Source: Ga0077555 sp963741565
GTDB taxonomy: Bacteria > Pseudomonadota > Alphaproteobacteria > Rhizobiales > Hyphomicrobiaceae
DNA length: 64,000 bases
NCBI GenBank assembly: GCA_963741565.1
Contig: CAVUIK010000003.1
Coordinates: forward strand, 186,001-250,000
Direction of reading: 5' to 3'
Shown: positions 20,636 through 29,870 of the stretch, in pieces
Position numbering within the stretch: position 1 is the first letter of the stretch
Layout of the letters: each line of letters starts with the position of its first letter
Position numbers and translations under genes: made by a program
The notes under the pieces: generated by a model
Database searches by the model: none
Told to the model about the DNA's origin: nothing
What the model saw: the letters and a program-made list of their open reading frames with translations, nothing else

Positions 20636-21949
20636 TCAGGCGGTGCCGAATTTGCGCTCGACGGCGACGCCAATGTCGGCCAGCAGGCCCGTTGGCAACA
20701 TGCCGCCGGCACAGACGATGACGGCATCGTTGCGGGGCGAATGGCGGTGTCCCGGCTGATCGATGACCACGCGGTCCGGCTCGATTACGCGGACGTGGGC
20801 GTTGGGCAGGACTTGGATGCGCCCAGACTTGATTGCCTCGTCGAAGCGCTGGCGCGTGGCCGCACGAGGGCGGGTGAGCGCGGCGCCGCGATACGCGATC
20901 GTGAGACTGGCTAATGGTTGGCGCGCCAGCGCAATGGCGGCTTCGAGCGCGCTGTCGCCACCGCCGACGATAAGCACGTGCTGGCCACGGTACTGCGAGG
21001 GATCGTCGAGACTGTAGACGACTTTCGCCAGATCTTCGCCCGGCACGCCGAGGCGCCGCGGCGATCCACGGCGTCCTGTCGCCAGCAGAACCGTGCGGGT
21101 CTTGACCGTGCCGGCCGATGTCGCGACCTCGAAGCCCCATGTCGTCGGCGTCACGCGTTCGACCCGCACGCCCTGGTGGATCGTGAGGCCAGTTTTGGCG
21201 ATCACCGATTGCCAGAGCGCCAGCAGCTTTTCCTTGCGGACACGCCTGAGCCGGATCTTGCCGAACAGCGGCAGCATGGCGGGGCGGGTCATGACGAGTT
21301 TGTGGCGCGGATAGCGGGCGACGGTGCCGCCGAGCGTATCCTGCTCGATGGTGAGGTATCGCAGACCCTTCTGCTTGGCGGCGAGGCTGGCCGCGATACC
21401 GGCTGGTCCGCCACCGACGATCACGACGTCGTGGCGGCTGGCGTCGCCGAGATCGGTGCGGGCGGCGATGGTGTCCATGGCCTGCCGGCCCTGCTCGATG
21501 GCATTGGCGATAAGCCCCATGCCGCCGAGCTCGCCGGCAATGTAGAGGCCTGGAACATTGGATTCGAAATTCGCCGAGACGACGGGAATGTCGACACCGC
21601 GGCGGGCAGAGCCAAAAACGAGGTCGATCGCGCCGACTGGACAGGCCGTCTGGCACGCGCCATGGCCGATGCAGGAGCCCGGATCGAGAAGCTGAGCCTT
21701 GCCGCCGATCATGCCGATGATCCGGCCTTCGGGGCAGGCGTGCGTGCAGGCGCCGCAGCCGACGCACTTTTCCGGGTTGATCAGGGGATGCAGCGATGGG
21801 GGCACGACGTCGCCGCGATCGCGCGACCAGCGCAATTGGGCGGCGGCTGCCCGCTCGCGCAACTTGCGGCCCGTGCCAAGTACCGCCCAAAGCGATACGA
21901 GCGCCAGCGCATAGATCTCATAGCCGGTTGCGGTCAGGGTTTGCAGCAT
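20636..21949 (-). CDS. Membrane-anchored 4Fe-4S / FAD / NAD(P) oxidoreductase with permuted flavin domain
   Basis: A 437-residue protein. One N-terminal helix (about 8-27) is followed by two ferredoxin motifs: CVGCGACTHACP, and CIGHGACQTACP, in which the second Cys is replaced by His. Next comes a segment VPGLYIAGELGGMGLIANAI, then a dinucleotide fold VVIVGGGPAGIAASLAA (FAD) and a second one VLIVGGGDSALEAAIALA (NAD(P)). In thioredoxin-reductase-like flavoproteins the GLYxAG element is at the C-terminus. Here it precedes the FAD fold and the protein ends just where it should occur, so the domain looks circularly permuted. No CxxC disulfide of thioredoxin reductase is seen. It is divergent from the membrane cytochrome gene, its likely partner. 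GTG at 21952 is an alternative start. Confidence 0.85.
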   Translation of the reverse strand: MLQTLTATGYEIYALALVSLWAVLGTGRKLRERAAAAQLRWSRDRGDVVPPSLHPLINPEKCVGCGACTHACPEGRIIGMIGGKAQLLDPGSCIGHGACQTACPVGAIDLVFGSARRGVDIPVVSANFESNVPGLYIAGELGGMGLIANAIEQGRQAMDTIAARTDLGDASRHDVVIVGGGPAGIAASLAAKQKGLRYLTIEQDTLGGTVARYPRHKLVMTRPAMLPLFGKIRLRRVRKEKLLALWQSVIAKTGLTIHQGVRVERVTPTTWGFEVATSAGTVKTRTVLLATGRRGSPRRLGVPGEDLAKVVYSLDDPSQYRGQHVLIVGGGDSALEAAIALARQPLASLTIAYRGAALTRPRAATRQRFDEAIKSGRIQVLPNAHVRVIEPDRVVIDQPGHRHSPRNDAVIVCAGGMLPTGLLADIGVAVERKFGTA

Positions 21950-22127
21950 CACGACACCATGTGCCGGACGCTTTGGGCCATATCGAGGCAGCCAATCGTC
22001 CCGGGATTGCTACAGTTGCAACACAATATTGAGCACTTCGTTACCTAATAGGGTGATGGGGACCTAAGACCGCGCATGCGTGGCCTTTCCCGGCGTTTTC
22101 CGGGCCAGCTGAACCAGTACGGGTGGA

Positions 22128-23985
22128 ATGACCGCATCAACGACAGTCCATACGCCACCGTCCCAATTTGGCGCTGCTGCGCCGGACGGGGTTGTGGCTG
22201 CGCGCTTGGATGGTTCGGCGGCATCAGCAACTCGTCCCTCGGCGCGGACCCGCACGGTTCTGGTCTACCTGGCACTAGCGCTGATCGCGCTCTTGCCGGG
22301 GTTGATGCTCAAGTTTGGGATTGGCACAGGAATCCCAGCCGCCGATGCACTCCTCGACGAACTGCGCCAGCGGCTCGACGATATCCGGTTCGGTAGCGGT
22401 CCGCGCTTCTGGCTCGGTGTGACCGGCGCGACCATGCTGGGGCTTCTGTTGCTTTACCCGCTGCGCAAGCTGGCCAAGGGCCGCTGGCTCGGCAGTGTCC
22501 GCGCCTGGTTCCATATCCACTTGATCATCGGGCTCGCCGGCCCCGTGCTTATTCTCTACCACTGCGACTTCGGACATGGTGGCTCCAACGCCAATGTGGC
22601 GCTGTGGTCGATGTTGACGGTCGTCTTCAGCGGCATCGCCGGCCATTTCGTCTATCAGTCCGTCAGCGCCGAGTTCTATCAGGGTAAGCAGAAGGCGCGC
22701 GAGCAACTCGATGCGATTGCGGCTGTGTTCGCCGCGCTCAACGCCATGCATCTGGCCAAGCAGAAGCTGCTCGACGAACTCGAGACCTTCGAGGTGGAGC
22801 TGCTGACGCCGCGTCAGGGCGTATTCGCGAGTCTCAACGCACGTTGGCGGGTCGAAAGCCGCCGCCGTCATTTCGCGAATTCGACGAGCTGGCTCCTCGC
22901 GCAATCTGCCCAGCAGCTGGGCCTTGACGCGAGTAAACACCAACAGCTCAGGGCCGTCACAGGCGCCCACCTCAGCGCCTACGTGCGGATTGCCCGGCAC
23001 ACCTCGACCCGCTCGGTCCGCGAACAGATCTGGGCGCGCTGGCGGTTGTTTCATCTGCCGGTGTTTCTGATCATGGTGGCCGCCGTGGTTCTGCACGTGG
23101 TGGCCGTCTGGAACATGGATGCACCCGTCAAGGCTGCCGTTCCATCGGCGACGGCGACAGCGACTGCGAGGGCTACGGAGACCGCGGCGGCAGCCGGAGC
23201 CAAGCCGCAGGCCAGTGCTCGAACGGCGCCCGAGGTCCGCCGCGTTGCGACCGTTCCCATCGCGCCGGGTCCCGCCGTGCCGCAAGTCCAGAGCGCCGAG
23301 TTGGGGAGCACGTCCAGTGCTGCGCCGACATCGGCCACAGGGGGCACGCTGGCCCTCACGCGAGAGCCCACGCCGGCCAGCCGTCAATCTGCTGCGCCCA
23401 CGGTCGCTGGTGCCGCCAGCCACGGTCTCGAAGCCCAGGGTCGAAGCTGACACACGCAACGACGCCAAGGCGCTGGCCGATATCATCGAGGCCACAACTC
23501 CAAAGCCTGCGCCGCGGGTTGCCGCTGTCCCGCCACGGCCTGCGCCAGAACCGTCAAAATCGACGCCTGCATCGCCACCGCCGGAACCGCCCGAGCTGAC
23601 GGCGCGCCCCGCACCGGCGTCGGCCCCGCCTACTGAAATCAAGGCTGTCTATGCCGAGTTGGAGCGCCGCTCCAATGACCCGATCATGGGTCTGGGCGGC
23701 GCCAAGCCACGGACGCTTGCCGAGCAGCTGGCCGACCTCAAGGCGAAGAAGATCGCGCGTCAGTTCGCGCACAGCGACGCCGAGACCGGCTTCGCGTTGA
23801 CCGGTAAGCATCAGAAGGTCGATTGCGCCAATTGCCACAAAGTGCCGCTCAAGGAGGCGCGGTCGACGTCCCCGCGCCAATGCCTCGACTGCCACAAGAA
23901 GGACGACGTCCATCGCGGCCGGCGCCCGGATTGCGCGAGCTGCCACACAACGAACCGCTGGAGCGAGATCAAGCGCCGCAATTGA
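22128..23985 (+). pseudogene. Polytopic membrane protein fused to a triheme c-type cytochrome domain, one gene broken by a frameshift
   Basis: The first frame (to a stop at 23450) has about five membrane helices, with His residues in WFHIHLIIGLAGPVLILYH, GIAGHFVYQ and FHLPVFLIMVAAVVLHVV that could hold b-hemes. A Pro/Ala-rich linker follows. The second frame carries the linker on to a domain with three heme motifs, CANCH, CLDCH and CASCH, ending at 23985. The shift lies within about 23340-23420 and fits one extra base. The second part has no start or ribosome site of its own, so one gene is inferred. Five helices with a cytosolic N-terminus put the c-hemes in the periplasm. The closest partner is the divergent Fe-S flavoprotein. 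Substrate and direction of electron flow are unknown. Confidence 0.7.
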
Positions 23986-24003
23986 GGGCGGCGTCGGCGG
24001 CGC

Positions 24004-25101
24004 TCAATTCGCGAACCGGAAGTGCAGTACGTCGCCGTCGGCGACGACGTACTCTTTGCCCTCGAGTCGGAGCTTGCCGGCGTCGCGCGCGCCAGCCTCG
24101 CCGTTGAGGCGCACATAGTCCTCATAGGCAATGGTCTCAGCGCGAATGAACCCTTTCTCGAAGTCGGTATGGATCACGCCCGCGGCTTGTGGCGCCTTGG
24201 TGCCCTGGGTCACGGTCCAGGCGCGCGCTTCCTTCGGCCCGACCGTAAAATAGGTGACGAGCCCGAGGAGGCGATAGCCTTCGCTGATCAGCCGATTGAG
24301 GCCGGCCTCAGCCAGTCCGAGCTCCGAGAGAAACGCCTCGCGCTCCTCCGGCGGCAGGCTGGCGAGTTCGGCCTCGATCTTCGCGGATATGACGACGCAA
24401 CCCGCGCCTTCGGACTTCGCCCGCGCTTCGACCTTGGCCGAGAACGCGTTGCCCTTCGCCGACGCGTTCTCCTCGACATTGCAGACGTAGAGCACGGGCT
24501 TGGCGGTGAGCAGTTGCAGGGCGCGAAAGGCTGGTTCTTCCTCGGGCGTTACCTTGGCGAGCCGCGCAGGCTTTCCCTCGCGCAACAGGACCAGCGCCTT
24601 ATCGATGATCGCAACTTGGATTTTCGAGTCCTTGTCGCCGGTCTTCGCCTTCTTTTCGAGGTTCGATCGCCGTTTCTCGAGGCTGTCGAGATCCGCCAGC
24701 ATCAGCTCGGTCTCGACCGTCTCCGCGTCGGACACGGGATCGATGCGGTTCTCGACATGGGTGATATCGCTATCCTCGAAGCAGCGAACGACGTAGGCGA
24801 CCGCGTCGACTTCGCGGATATGGCCGAGGAACTGGTTGCCCAGCCCTTCGCCCTTCGAGGCACCGCGCACGAGGCCGGCGATATCGACGAAGGTCAACCG
24901 TGTCGGGAGGATCTTTGCCGACTTGCCGATCGCCGCCAGCTTATCCAGGCGCTCATCGGGCACGCCGACTTCGCCGACATTGGGCTCGATCGTGCAGAAT
25001 GGATAGTTGGCGGCCTCGGCCGCCGCAGTCTGCGTCAGCGCGTTGAAGAGGGTCGACTTGCCGACGTTCGGCAGCCCGACGATGCCGCACTTGAAACCCA
25101 T
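24004..25101 (-). CDS. ychF: Redox-regulated ATPase YchF (Obg-family P-loop protein)
   Basis: A 365-residue ribosome-associated P-loop NTPase that prefers ATP to GTP. It has G1 GLPNVGKST near the N-terminus, LTFVDIAGLVRGASKGEGLGNQFLG-type G3 (split here as DIAGLV then KGEGLGNQFL), the altered G4 region YVCNVEE, a coiled-coil insertion, and the C-terminal TGS domain (EARAWTVTQGTKAPQAAGVI). Third gene of the conserved rplY-pth-ychF order, on the minus strand, about 95 bases after pth. Confidence 0.97.
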   Translation of the reverse strand: MGFKCGIVGLPNVGKSTLFNALTQTAAAEAANYPFCTIEPNVGEVGVPDERLDKLAAIGKSAKILPTRLTFVDIAGLVRGASKGEGLGNQFLGHIREVDAVAYVVRCFEDSDITHVENRIDPVSDAETVETELMLADLDSLEKRRSNLEKKAKTGDKDSKIQVAIIDKALVLLREGKPARLAKVTPEEEPAFRALQLLTAKPVLYVCNVEENASAKGNAFSAKVEARAKSEGAGCVVISAKIEAELASLPPEEREAFLSELGLAEAGLNRLISEGYRLLGLVTYFTVGPKEARAWTVTQGTKAPQAAGVIHTDFEKGFIRAETIAYEDYVRLNGEAGARDAGKLRLEGKEYVVADGDVLHFRFAN

Positions 25102-25195
25102 GATCTTGCTCCGTTCGAGAGAGGCGAATAGCGCATTACAGATGGCGCATAGGACGCGTCGGAAAACTCCGACGGCCGATTGGCGACTGGCTGTA

Positions 25196-25948
25196 CTATT
25201 CGCTCTCTTTTTTGTGTGCCGACATCCACTTGCGCAAGTTGGCGGCGATCGCATTTTCGCGTTTGCCCGCCCGTTCACCCGCCGGATGGCGGACAGGGGC
25301 GCGCGCGTCAGTCTTGTCACTTTTGGCGGCGAGCGGCTTTGCTTTCGCCGCGCCCGTCCGCTCTGCCGCCGTCTCCGGTTCGGTTTGCAAGTCGCGTGCA
25401 ACGTCCGTCAAAAACCGCTCGTTGTCGCCCGTCGCAAGCCGTCCCGCGGCTCCGGCAATCGCATCGAGCAGCGGCATGAGCCAGGCCTCGTCGGACTTGG
25501 CAAAATCATGCAGAACGTAGCCCGCGACGAGATCTTTGTGGCCGGGATGACCAACGCCGATCCGCACGCGCACATAGTCGTTGTCGAGATGGGCGGAAAT
25601 GGATCGCAGGCCGTTGTGGCCAGCGTTACCGCCGCCGGCCTTGACCTTTAATTTGCCCGGCGCCAGATCGATCTCGTCGTAGAGAACCACGATCGACGTC
25701 ACGGGAAGCTTGAGGAAGCGGGCGGCGTCACCGACAGCGCGGCCGCTGTCGTTCATGTAGGTCTCTGGCTTCAGCAGAAGTACCTTTTCGCCTGCGATCT
25801 CGCCATCGGCTGCCAAGCCCTGGAACTTTTTCTTCCAGGGACCGAAGTGGTGCCGCTCTGCAATACGCTCGACCGCCATGTAGCCGACGTTGTGCCGGTT
25901 CCGGGCGTATTTGCCGCCCGGATTGCCAAGCCCCACGAAAAGCCGCAT
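25196..25948 (-). CDS. pth: Peptidyl-tRNA hydrolase with a basic C-terminal extension
   Basis: Releases stalled peptidyl groups from tRNA in the cytosol. The core (about 1-190) has GLGNPGGKYARNRHNVGY, with Asn and the catalytic His, the KPETYMNDSG loop, LYDEIDL with the conserved Asp, and GGGNAGHNGLRS. At 250 residues it is about 55 longer than the usual enzyme. The extra tail is rich in Lys, Arg and Ala, a feature often seen in alphaproteobacterial Pth. It lies between rplY (49 bases upstream) and ychF. Confidence 0.96.
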   Translation of the reverse strand: MRLFVGLGNPGGKYARNRHNVGYMAVERIAERHHFGPWKKKFQGLAADGEIAGEKVLLLKPETYMNDSGRAVGDAARFLKLPVTSIVVLYDEIDLAPGKLKVKAGGGNAGHNGLRSISAHLDNDYVRVRIGVGHPGHKDLVAGYVLHDFAKSDEAWLMPLLDAIAGAAGRLATGDNERFLTDVARDLQTEPETAAERTGAAKAKPLAAKSDKTDARAPVRHPAGERAGKRENAIAANLRKWMSAHKKESE

Positions 25949-25996
25949 CGCCGTCGATCCTCCGATCGCCGCACCGCTGACCGGTGCGTGCGGGGC

Positions 25997-26749
25997 TTAC
26001 TTCTTGCCCTTCGCCTCCGGCTTGGCCGCAGCTGCCGCGCCGCCTTTGGCACCGGCTGCCGGAGCTGCGCCCTTGGCGCCCGGTGCCGCCGCTTTGGCGT
26101 CGGCTGCTGCTGCACCTTCCGCGGCGACTGCGCCATCTCCCGGTGCGGCTGCTGCCACCTCGTCCGGATCCGGCTTCATCGCGGTTGCGCCAGCGATGGT
26201 TGCGATCGTAAAATCGCGATTGTGGATGACCGGTTTGACATCCGCCGGCAGGTTCACCGCAGAAATGTGGATCGAGCGACCGATCTCCAGGCCCTCGAGG
26301 TTGGCCTCGAAGAACTCGGGGATCTTGTCGGCGGGCGCCCAGACTTCGATTTCACGTCGCACGACGTTGAGCACGCCACCGCGCTTCAAGCCCGGCGACA
26401 GCGCTTCGTTGAAAAACCGCATCGGGATGCCGATCCGAACTCGATTATCGGCGCCGATGCGCTGGAAATCGACGTGCAGGGGCGTGTCCTTCACCGGATC
26501 GAGCTGGACGTCGCGTGGGATCGCCTTCGTCTTCTTGCCGCCGACTTCGATCTCGAACACGGTCGACAGGAAGCGGCCGCGCTTGATGATCTTGAACAGC
26601 TCGTTGCCGTCGATTGCGATGGTCTCTTGCGTGTTGGCGTCGCCGCCGTAGACGATGCCCGGTACTTTGCCTTCACGGCGAACGGCGCGTGCCGCTCCCT
26701 TGCCGTTCCCCGGGCGCGCCGAAGCGCTTATTTGCTGAACATCAGCCAT
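25997..26749 (-). CDS. rplY: 50S ribosomal protein bL25 (general stress protein Ctc type)
   Basis: A 5S-rRNA-binding ribosomal protein of the long two-domain form, 250 residues. The N-terminal L25 domain has ARPGNGKGAARAVRREGKVP, followed by the TL5-type C-terminal beta domain (about 100-195) and a low-complexity Ala/Gly/Pro/Lys tail. The start is the ATG giving MADVQQISASA; an upstream TTG at 26764 is less likely. It is first in the rplY-pth-ychF group. Confidence 0.95.
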   Translation of the reverse strand: MADVQQISASARPGNGKGAARAVRREGKVPGIVYGGDANTQETIAIDGNELFKIIKRGRFLSTVFEIEVGGKKTKAIPRDVQLDPVKDTPLHVDFQRIGADNRVRIGIPMRFFNEALSPGLKRGGVLNVVRREIEVWAPADKIPEFFEANLEGLEIGRSIHISAVNLPADVKPVIHNRDFTIATIAGATAMKPDPDEVAAAAPGDGAVAAEGAAAADAKAAAPGAKGAAPAAGAKGGAAAAAKPEAKGKK

Positions 26750-26927
26750 AGTCTTGATCTCCAATGGAAAAATGCCCCGTCCATAGGTTGACGAGGCCTC
26801 GCGCTCGTTCGGACCGCCGGCCTCCCAGGGTGCCGCGCGAGCCCATCATCGATCCGAGTTGGCGGCTGTATACCTGTCGAAGCCGCTGCCGGCAACGACT
26901 ATTGGCGACCCGGCTGGCGCCACCAGG

Positions 26928-27926
26928 TCAGGTCTTGGCGGCTTCCGGCGGGAATAGCTCGGTCGAAATATAGCGGTCGGCCGACGATGGCGCGAACGTT
27001 ACGATGGTCTTGCCGGCCATGTCGGCACGGGCGGCAACCGTCAGCGATGCCGCCAAATTGGCGCCTGTCGAAATGCCCGCCGGCACGCCTTCGACACGGG
27101 CAACGAGGCGCGCGACCTCGAACGCCATCTCATTTGGCACCTTCACCACCTCGTCAATCAGGCCGGTATCGAGGATCGAGGGCACGAATCCCGCGCCGAT
27201 GCCCTGGATCTTGTGCGGCGAGGGCGCACCGCCCGAGAGAACGGGACTCGCCGACGGCTCGACCGCGATCACCTTCAATCCGGGCTTTCTCGCTTTCAGG
27301 ACCCGGCCGCAGCCCGTCAATGTGCCGCCGGTGCCGACGCCGATCACCAGCACGTCCACATTGCCGCCGGTATCCGCCCAGATTTCCTCCGCGGTCGTGA
27401 GCTCGTGCACCAGCGGATTGGCGGGGTTGTCGAACTGCGCGGGCATGATCGCATCGGGCAACGACTTCAGGATCTCTTCCGCTCGGGCGATGGCGCCCTT
27501 CATGCCCTTCTCGCGCGGGGTCAGCTCGAGCTCGGCGCCGAGCATCGTCAGAATGCGTCGCCGTTCAATCGACATCAATTCCGGCATGACCAGGATCAGC
27601 CGGTAGCCGCGCGCTGCCGCCACGAACGCCAGGCCGATCCCCGTATTGCCCGAAGTCGGCTCCACCATCACCGTGCCGGGTTTCAAGCGGCCCTCGGCCT
27701 CGAGCACGTCGATCATGGCAACGCCGATCCGGTCCTTCACCGACGAGAGCGGATTGAAGAACTCGAGCTTCAGCAAAATGTCAGCTTTGGCTCCGGACGC
27801 TTTTGCGAGGCGCGACAGGCGCACCAGCGGCGTGTTGGCAATGGTTTCCGTGATGTCGTTGTAAACGCGCCCGCGGCCTGCTGGGCCGATGGCCCGCAGC
27901 GTCTTGATATTGGCAGCTTTGCTCAT
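26928..27926 (-). CDS. cysK: Cysteine synthase (O-acetylserine sulfhydrylase)
   Basis: PLP-dependent enzyme that makes cysteine from O-acetylserine and sulfide. The 332 residues carry the PLP-Lys motif NPLSSVKDRI, the substrate loop EPTSGNTGIG, the phosphate-binding GVGTGGTLTGCGR and the region HKIQGIGAGFVP. An AGGAG site precedes MSKAANIKT. It has a 20-residue N-terminal extension relative to the shortest family members. The 178 bases upstream of rplY and downstream of this gene hold no visible gene. Confidence 0.95.
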   Translation of the reverse strand: MSKAANIKTLRAIGPAGRGRVYNDITETIANTPLVRLSRLAKASGAKADILLKLEFFNPLSSVKDRIGVAMIDVLEAEGRLKPGTVMVEPTSGNTGIGLAFVAAARGYRLILVMPELMSIERRRILTMLGAELELTPREKGMKGAIARAEEILKSLPDAIMPAQFDNPANPLVHELTTAEEIWADTGGNVDVLVIGVGTGGTLTGCGRVLKARKPGLKVIAVEPSASPVLSGGAPSPHKIQGIGAGFVPSILDTGLIDEVVKVPNEMAFEVARLVARVEGVPAGISTGANLAASLTVAARADMAGKTIVTFAPSSADRYISTELFPPEAAKT

Positions 27927-27999
27927 ATGCGGCTCCTGATTATCACCTTTGGCCGATGGATCAGCCATAGTGACCTCAATCGGGAACCGCAACCAGCTT

Positions 28000-29205
28000 T
28001 CAGTTCGTCAGGCGCAGCAACGTCAGCTGTTCGGCGATCGATCGAAACGCTTCGCGCAATTGGCCGCCGTTGCGCGCGTCGAAGAAGTTGGCGGTGCCAC
28101 TGGCGCACGCCTGGAGCGTCGGGAGAACTTCGGGCGGCGCATCGAAGCCGATCGCATAGACGACGACGCCATTCGTTTTCATGTTCGTGCACAGCGCCAG
28201 GGCCTGGTCGACCGCCGAGCCGTTCGACGGCTCGTAGGCCTGGTTGAACATGCCGTCGGTCATCAGGATGACCGCTTTGGTCGTGCGCGGATCGTGGTAG
28301 GCGACGGGATCGCTGCCGGATGGCCAGAACGACGCGAAGTTCGGTGAAATCAAATACCAGGCCCAGGCCGTGCCCAAGTGTCCTGCGGTCATGCCGGCCG
28401 GCATCATCGCGTCTACCTGCCGGTTCAACCTGCCCTTGTTGTCCGTGATCGGCAGCACTTCGCTCGTCGTGCACCAGAATGCTCGGCTTCCGAAATATCG
28501 GCCGGGTCGCGGTGGTTCATCGGTGAAGGCGGCTGGTCCGTGCCGATCCGAAACGCAGTCGCCGCCGGTGGTGTTCCCTTTGGCGCTGCTGGCCAGCGCG
28601 CCCAGGTTGACCGACGTCGAAAAGGGCGCGAGTCCGATCCGGACGCGGCCGGGCCGCGGTGTGTCCGGCAGCATAATGTCGAAGAGATCGCGTGCGGCAG
28701 CCTTCAGGTCGTTGATCTTGCCGCTGTCCTCCATCGACCCGCTGACGTCGAGCATCAGCCCGAGCTCGGTGTCGCGGATGCCGAACGTTGCGGTTGCGCT
28801 GCGCTCGATGTCGTATTGCGTCGCCCCGATGATGCCACCGAAATAGTTGCGGCTCACGGTGTGTGCATTCAGCGTCAGCGTGCTGGTGCTGCGATTGACC
28901 TGCACCGTGATGGGATGAAACATCGCATCTGCGGGCCGGCGGGTCTGGATTTCCGCGTCGTAATAGCGCTGCGCGACGGCTGCAACCGCGGCATCCGACA
29001 AATTGGTCGTCTGCATCGACTTGGCCGCCGCCAGTGCAGCGGCGTCCAGGGAGACGGACGTCCGGGTCGCGAGATTGTAGGCGCGGGCGCTGTCGACCGC
29101 GAGCCCGATGCACAACACCACCGGGATCGCGGCCAGCGCGAAGAGGATCGCCACCGCGCCGCTTCGATCGGAGACAAAGTCGGTTGGTCCCTTGCTGCGC
29201 TTCAA
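28000..29205 (-). CDS. TadE/TadG-like pilus-assembly protein with von Willebrand A domain
   Basis: A protein of about 401 residues. The TTG at 29203-29205 is preferred as start because AGGAGG lies five to six bases before it; an ATG at 29274 has no ribosome site. The N-terminus has the TadE-type signal, charged residues then GAVAILFALAAIPVVLCIGLAVD. A spacer is followed by a vWA domain with the metal-site motif DVSGSMEDSG (about 153-162) and later VILMTDGMFN. Such proteins are anchored in the inner membrane and face the periplasm, and they accompany Flp-pilus or surface assembly. No other tad gene is nearby, so its partner is elsewhere or it acts alone. Confidence 0.88.
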   Translation of the reverse strand: MKRSKGPTDFVSDRSGAVAILFALAAIPVVLCIGLAVDSARAYNLATRTSVSLDAAALAAAKSMQTTNLSDAAVAAVAQRYYDAEIQTRRPADAMFHPITVQVNRSTSTLTLNAHTVSRNYFGGIIGATQYDIERSATATFGIRDTELGLMLDVSGSMEDSGKINDLKAAARDLFDIMLPDTPRPGRVRIGLAPFSTSVNLGALASSAKGNTTGGDCVSDRHGPAAFTDEPPRPGRYFGSRAFWCTTSEVLPITDNKGRLNRQVDAMMPAGMTAGHLGTAWAWYLISPNFASFWPSGSDPVAYHDPRTTKAVILMTDGMFNQAYEPSNGSAVDQALALCTNMKTNGVVVYAIGFDAPPEVLPTLQACASGTANFFDARNGGQLREAFRSIAEQLTLLRLTN

Positions 29206-29330
29206 TTGCGCCTCCTGTTGTGTCGATGGTTCGACATTGCAGGAAATTGTTTTAAATATTTCCAACCCAAGCATTGGATTCAGAGAAAAAATTTAACGGT
29301 TTGCTGACCAAGAAATTGCATATGCGCCGG

Positions 29331-29870
29331 TTATCGCAAGCGCTTCCGGCTTGCCACCTTCGATGCGGGCCTTCGTGACGCAATCTGCTTCTTGACTGGA
29401 GCCACGGTACCCGTTGAGCCAAACCCGCCGCTGCCGCGTTTGGTTTTCGTTAACGACTTGCCGTCCGTCAGCTCGACCTGCTGCACAGGGGCGATGACCA
29501 ACTGGGCAATGCGTTCACCGCGCGCGATCTTGACCCGTTTATCGCCGTGGTTGACCAGGATCACCTGGACCTCGCCGCGGTAATCGGCGTCGATCGTACC
29601 CGGGCTGTTCAGCACGGTAATGCCATGGCGTGCGGCGAGGCCCGAGCGCGGCCGCACCTGACCTTCTGTGCCGCGTGGCAACTCCAGAACCAGTCCCGTC
29701 GGCACCATCGCGTGCATGCCGGGCTTCAACGTGAGCGGCTGGTCTTCCGGAAGCGCGGCGATCAGATCCAGCCCGGCTGCGTCGGCGGACTGGTAGGAGG
29801 GCAACGGTAACCCTTCGGCGTGTGCGAGCTGTACAACCTTGACCTTTGCCAATCCGGATCGAGATGCCAT
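29331..29870 (-). CDS. dut: dUTP diphosphatase
   Basis: Hydrolyses dUTP to dUMP and pyrophosphate, which keeps uracil out of DNA and feeds thymidylate synthesis. A homotrimeric all-beta enzyme; five motifs are visible, including SADAAGLDL, RPRSGLAARHGI, NSPGTIDADYRGE, GERIAQLVI and the C-terminal arm RGSGGFGSTG. At 179 residues it is longer than the usual ~150 because of a basic tail after the arm. Its ATG overlaps the coaBC stop (ATGA). Confidence 0.97.
   Translation of the reverse strand: MASRSGLAKVKVVQLAHAEGLPLPSYQSADAAGLDLIAALPEDQPLTLKPGMHAMVPTGLVLELPRGTEGQVRPRSGLAARHGITVLNSPGTIDADYRGEVQVILVNHGDKRVKIARGERIAQLVIAPVQQVELTDGKSLTKTKRGSGGFGSTGTVAPVKKQIASRRPASKVASRKRLR

Noticed and set aside
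22024..22031. Palindrome CAATATTG in the divergent region of the redox module
   Set aside because: Eight bases are too short to support an operator, and it does not match the FNR consensus.
22275..23642. Long open frame on the strand opposite the membrane cytochrome gene
   Set aside because: It is a shadow with Gly/Arg/Asp bias and no recognisable domain.
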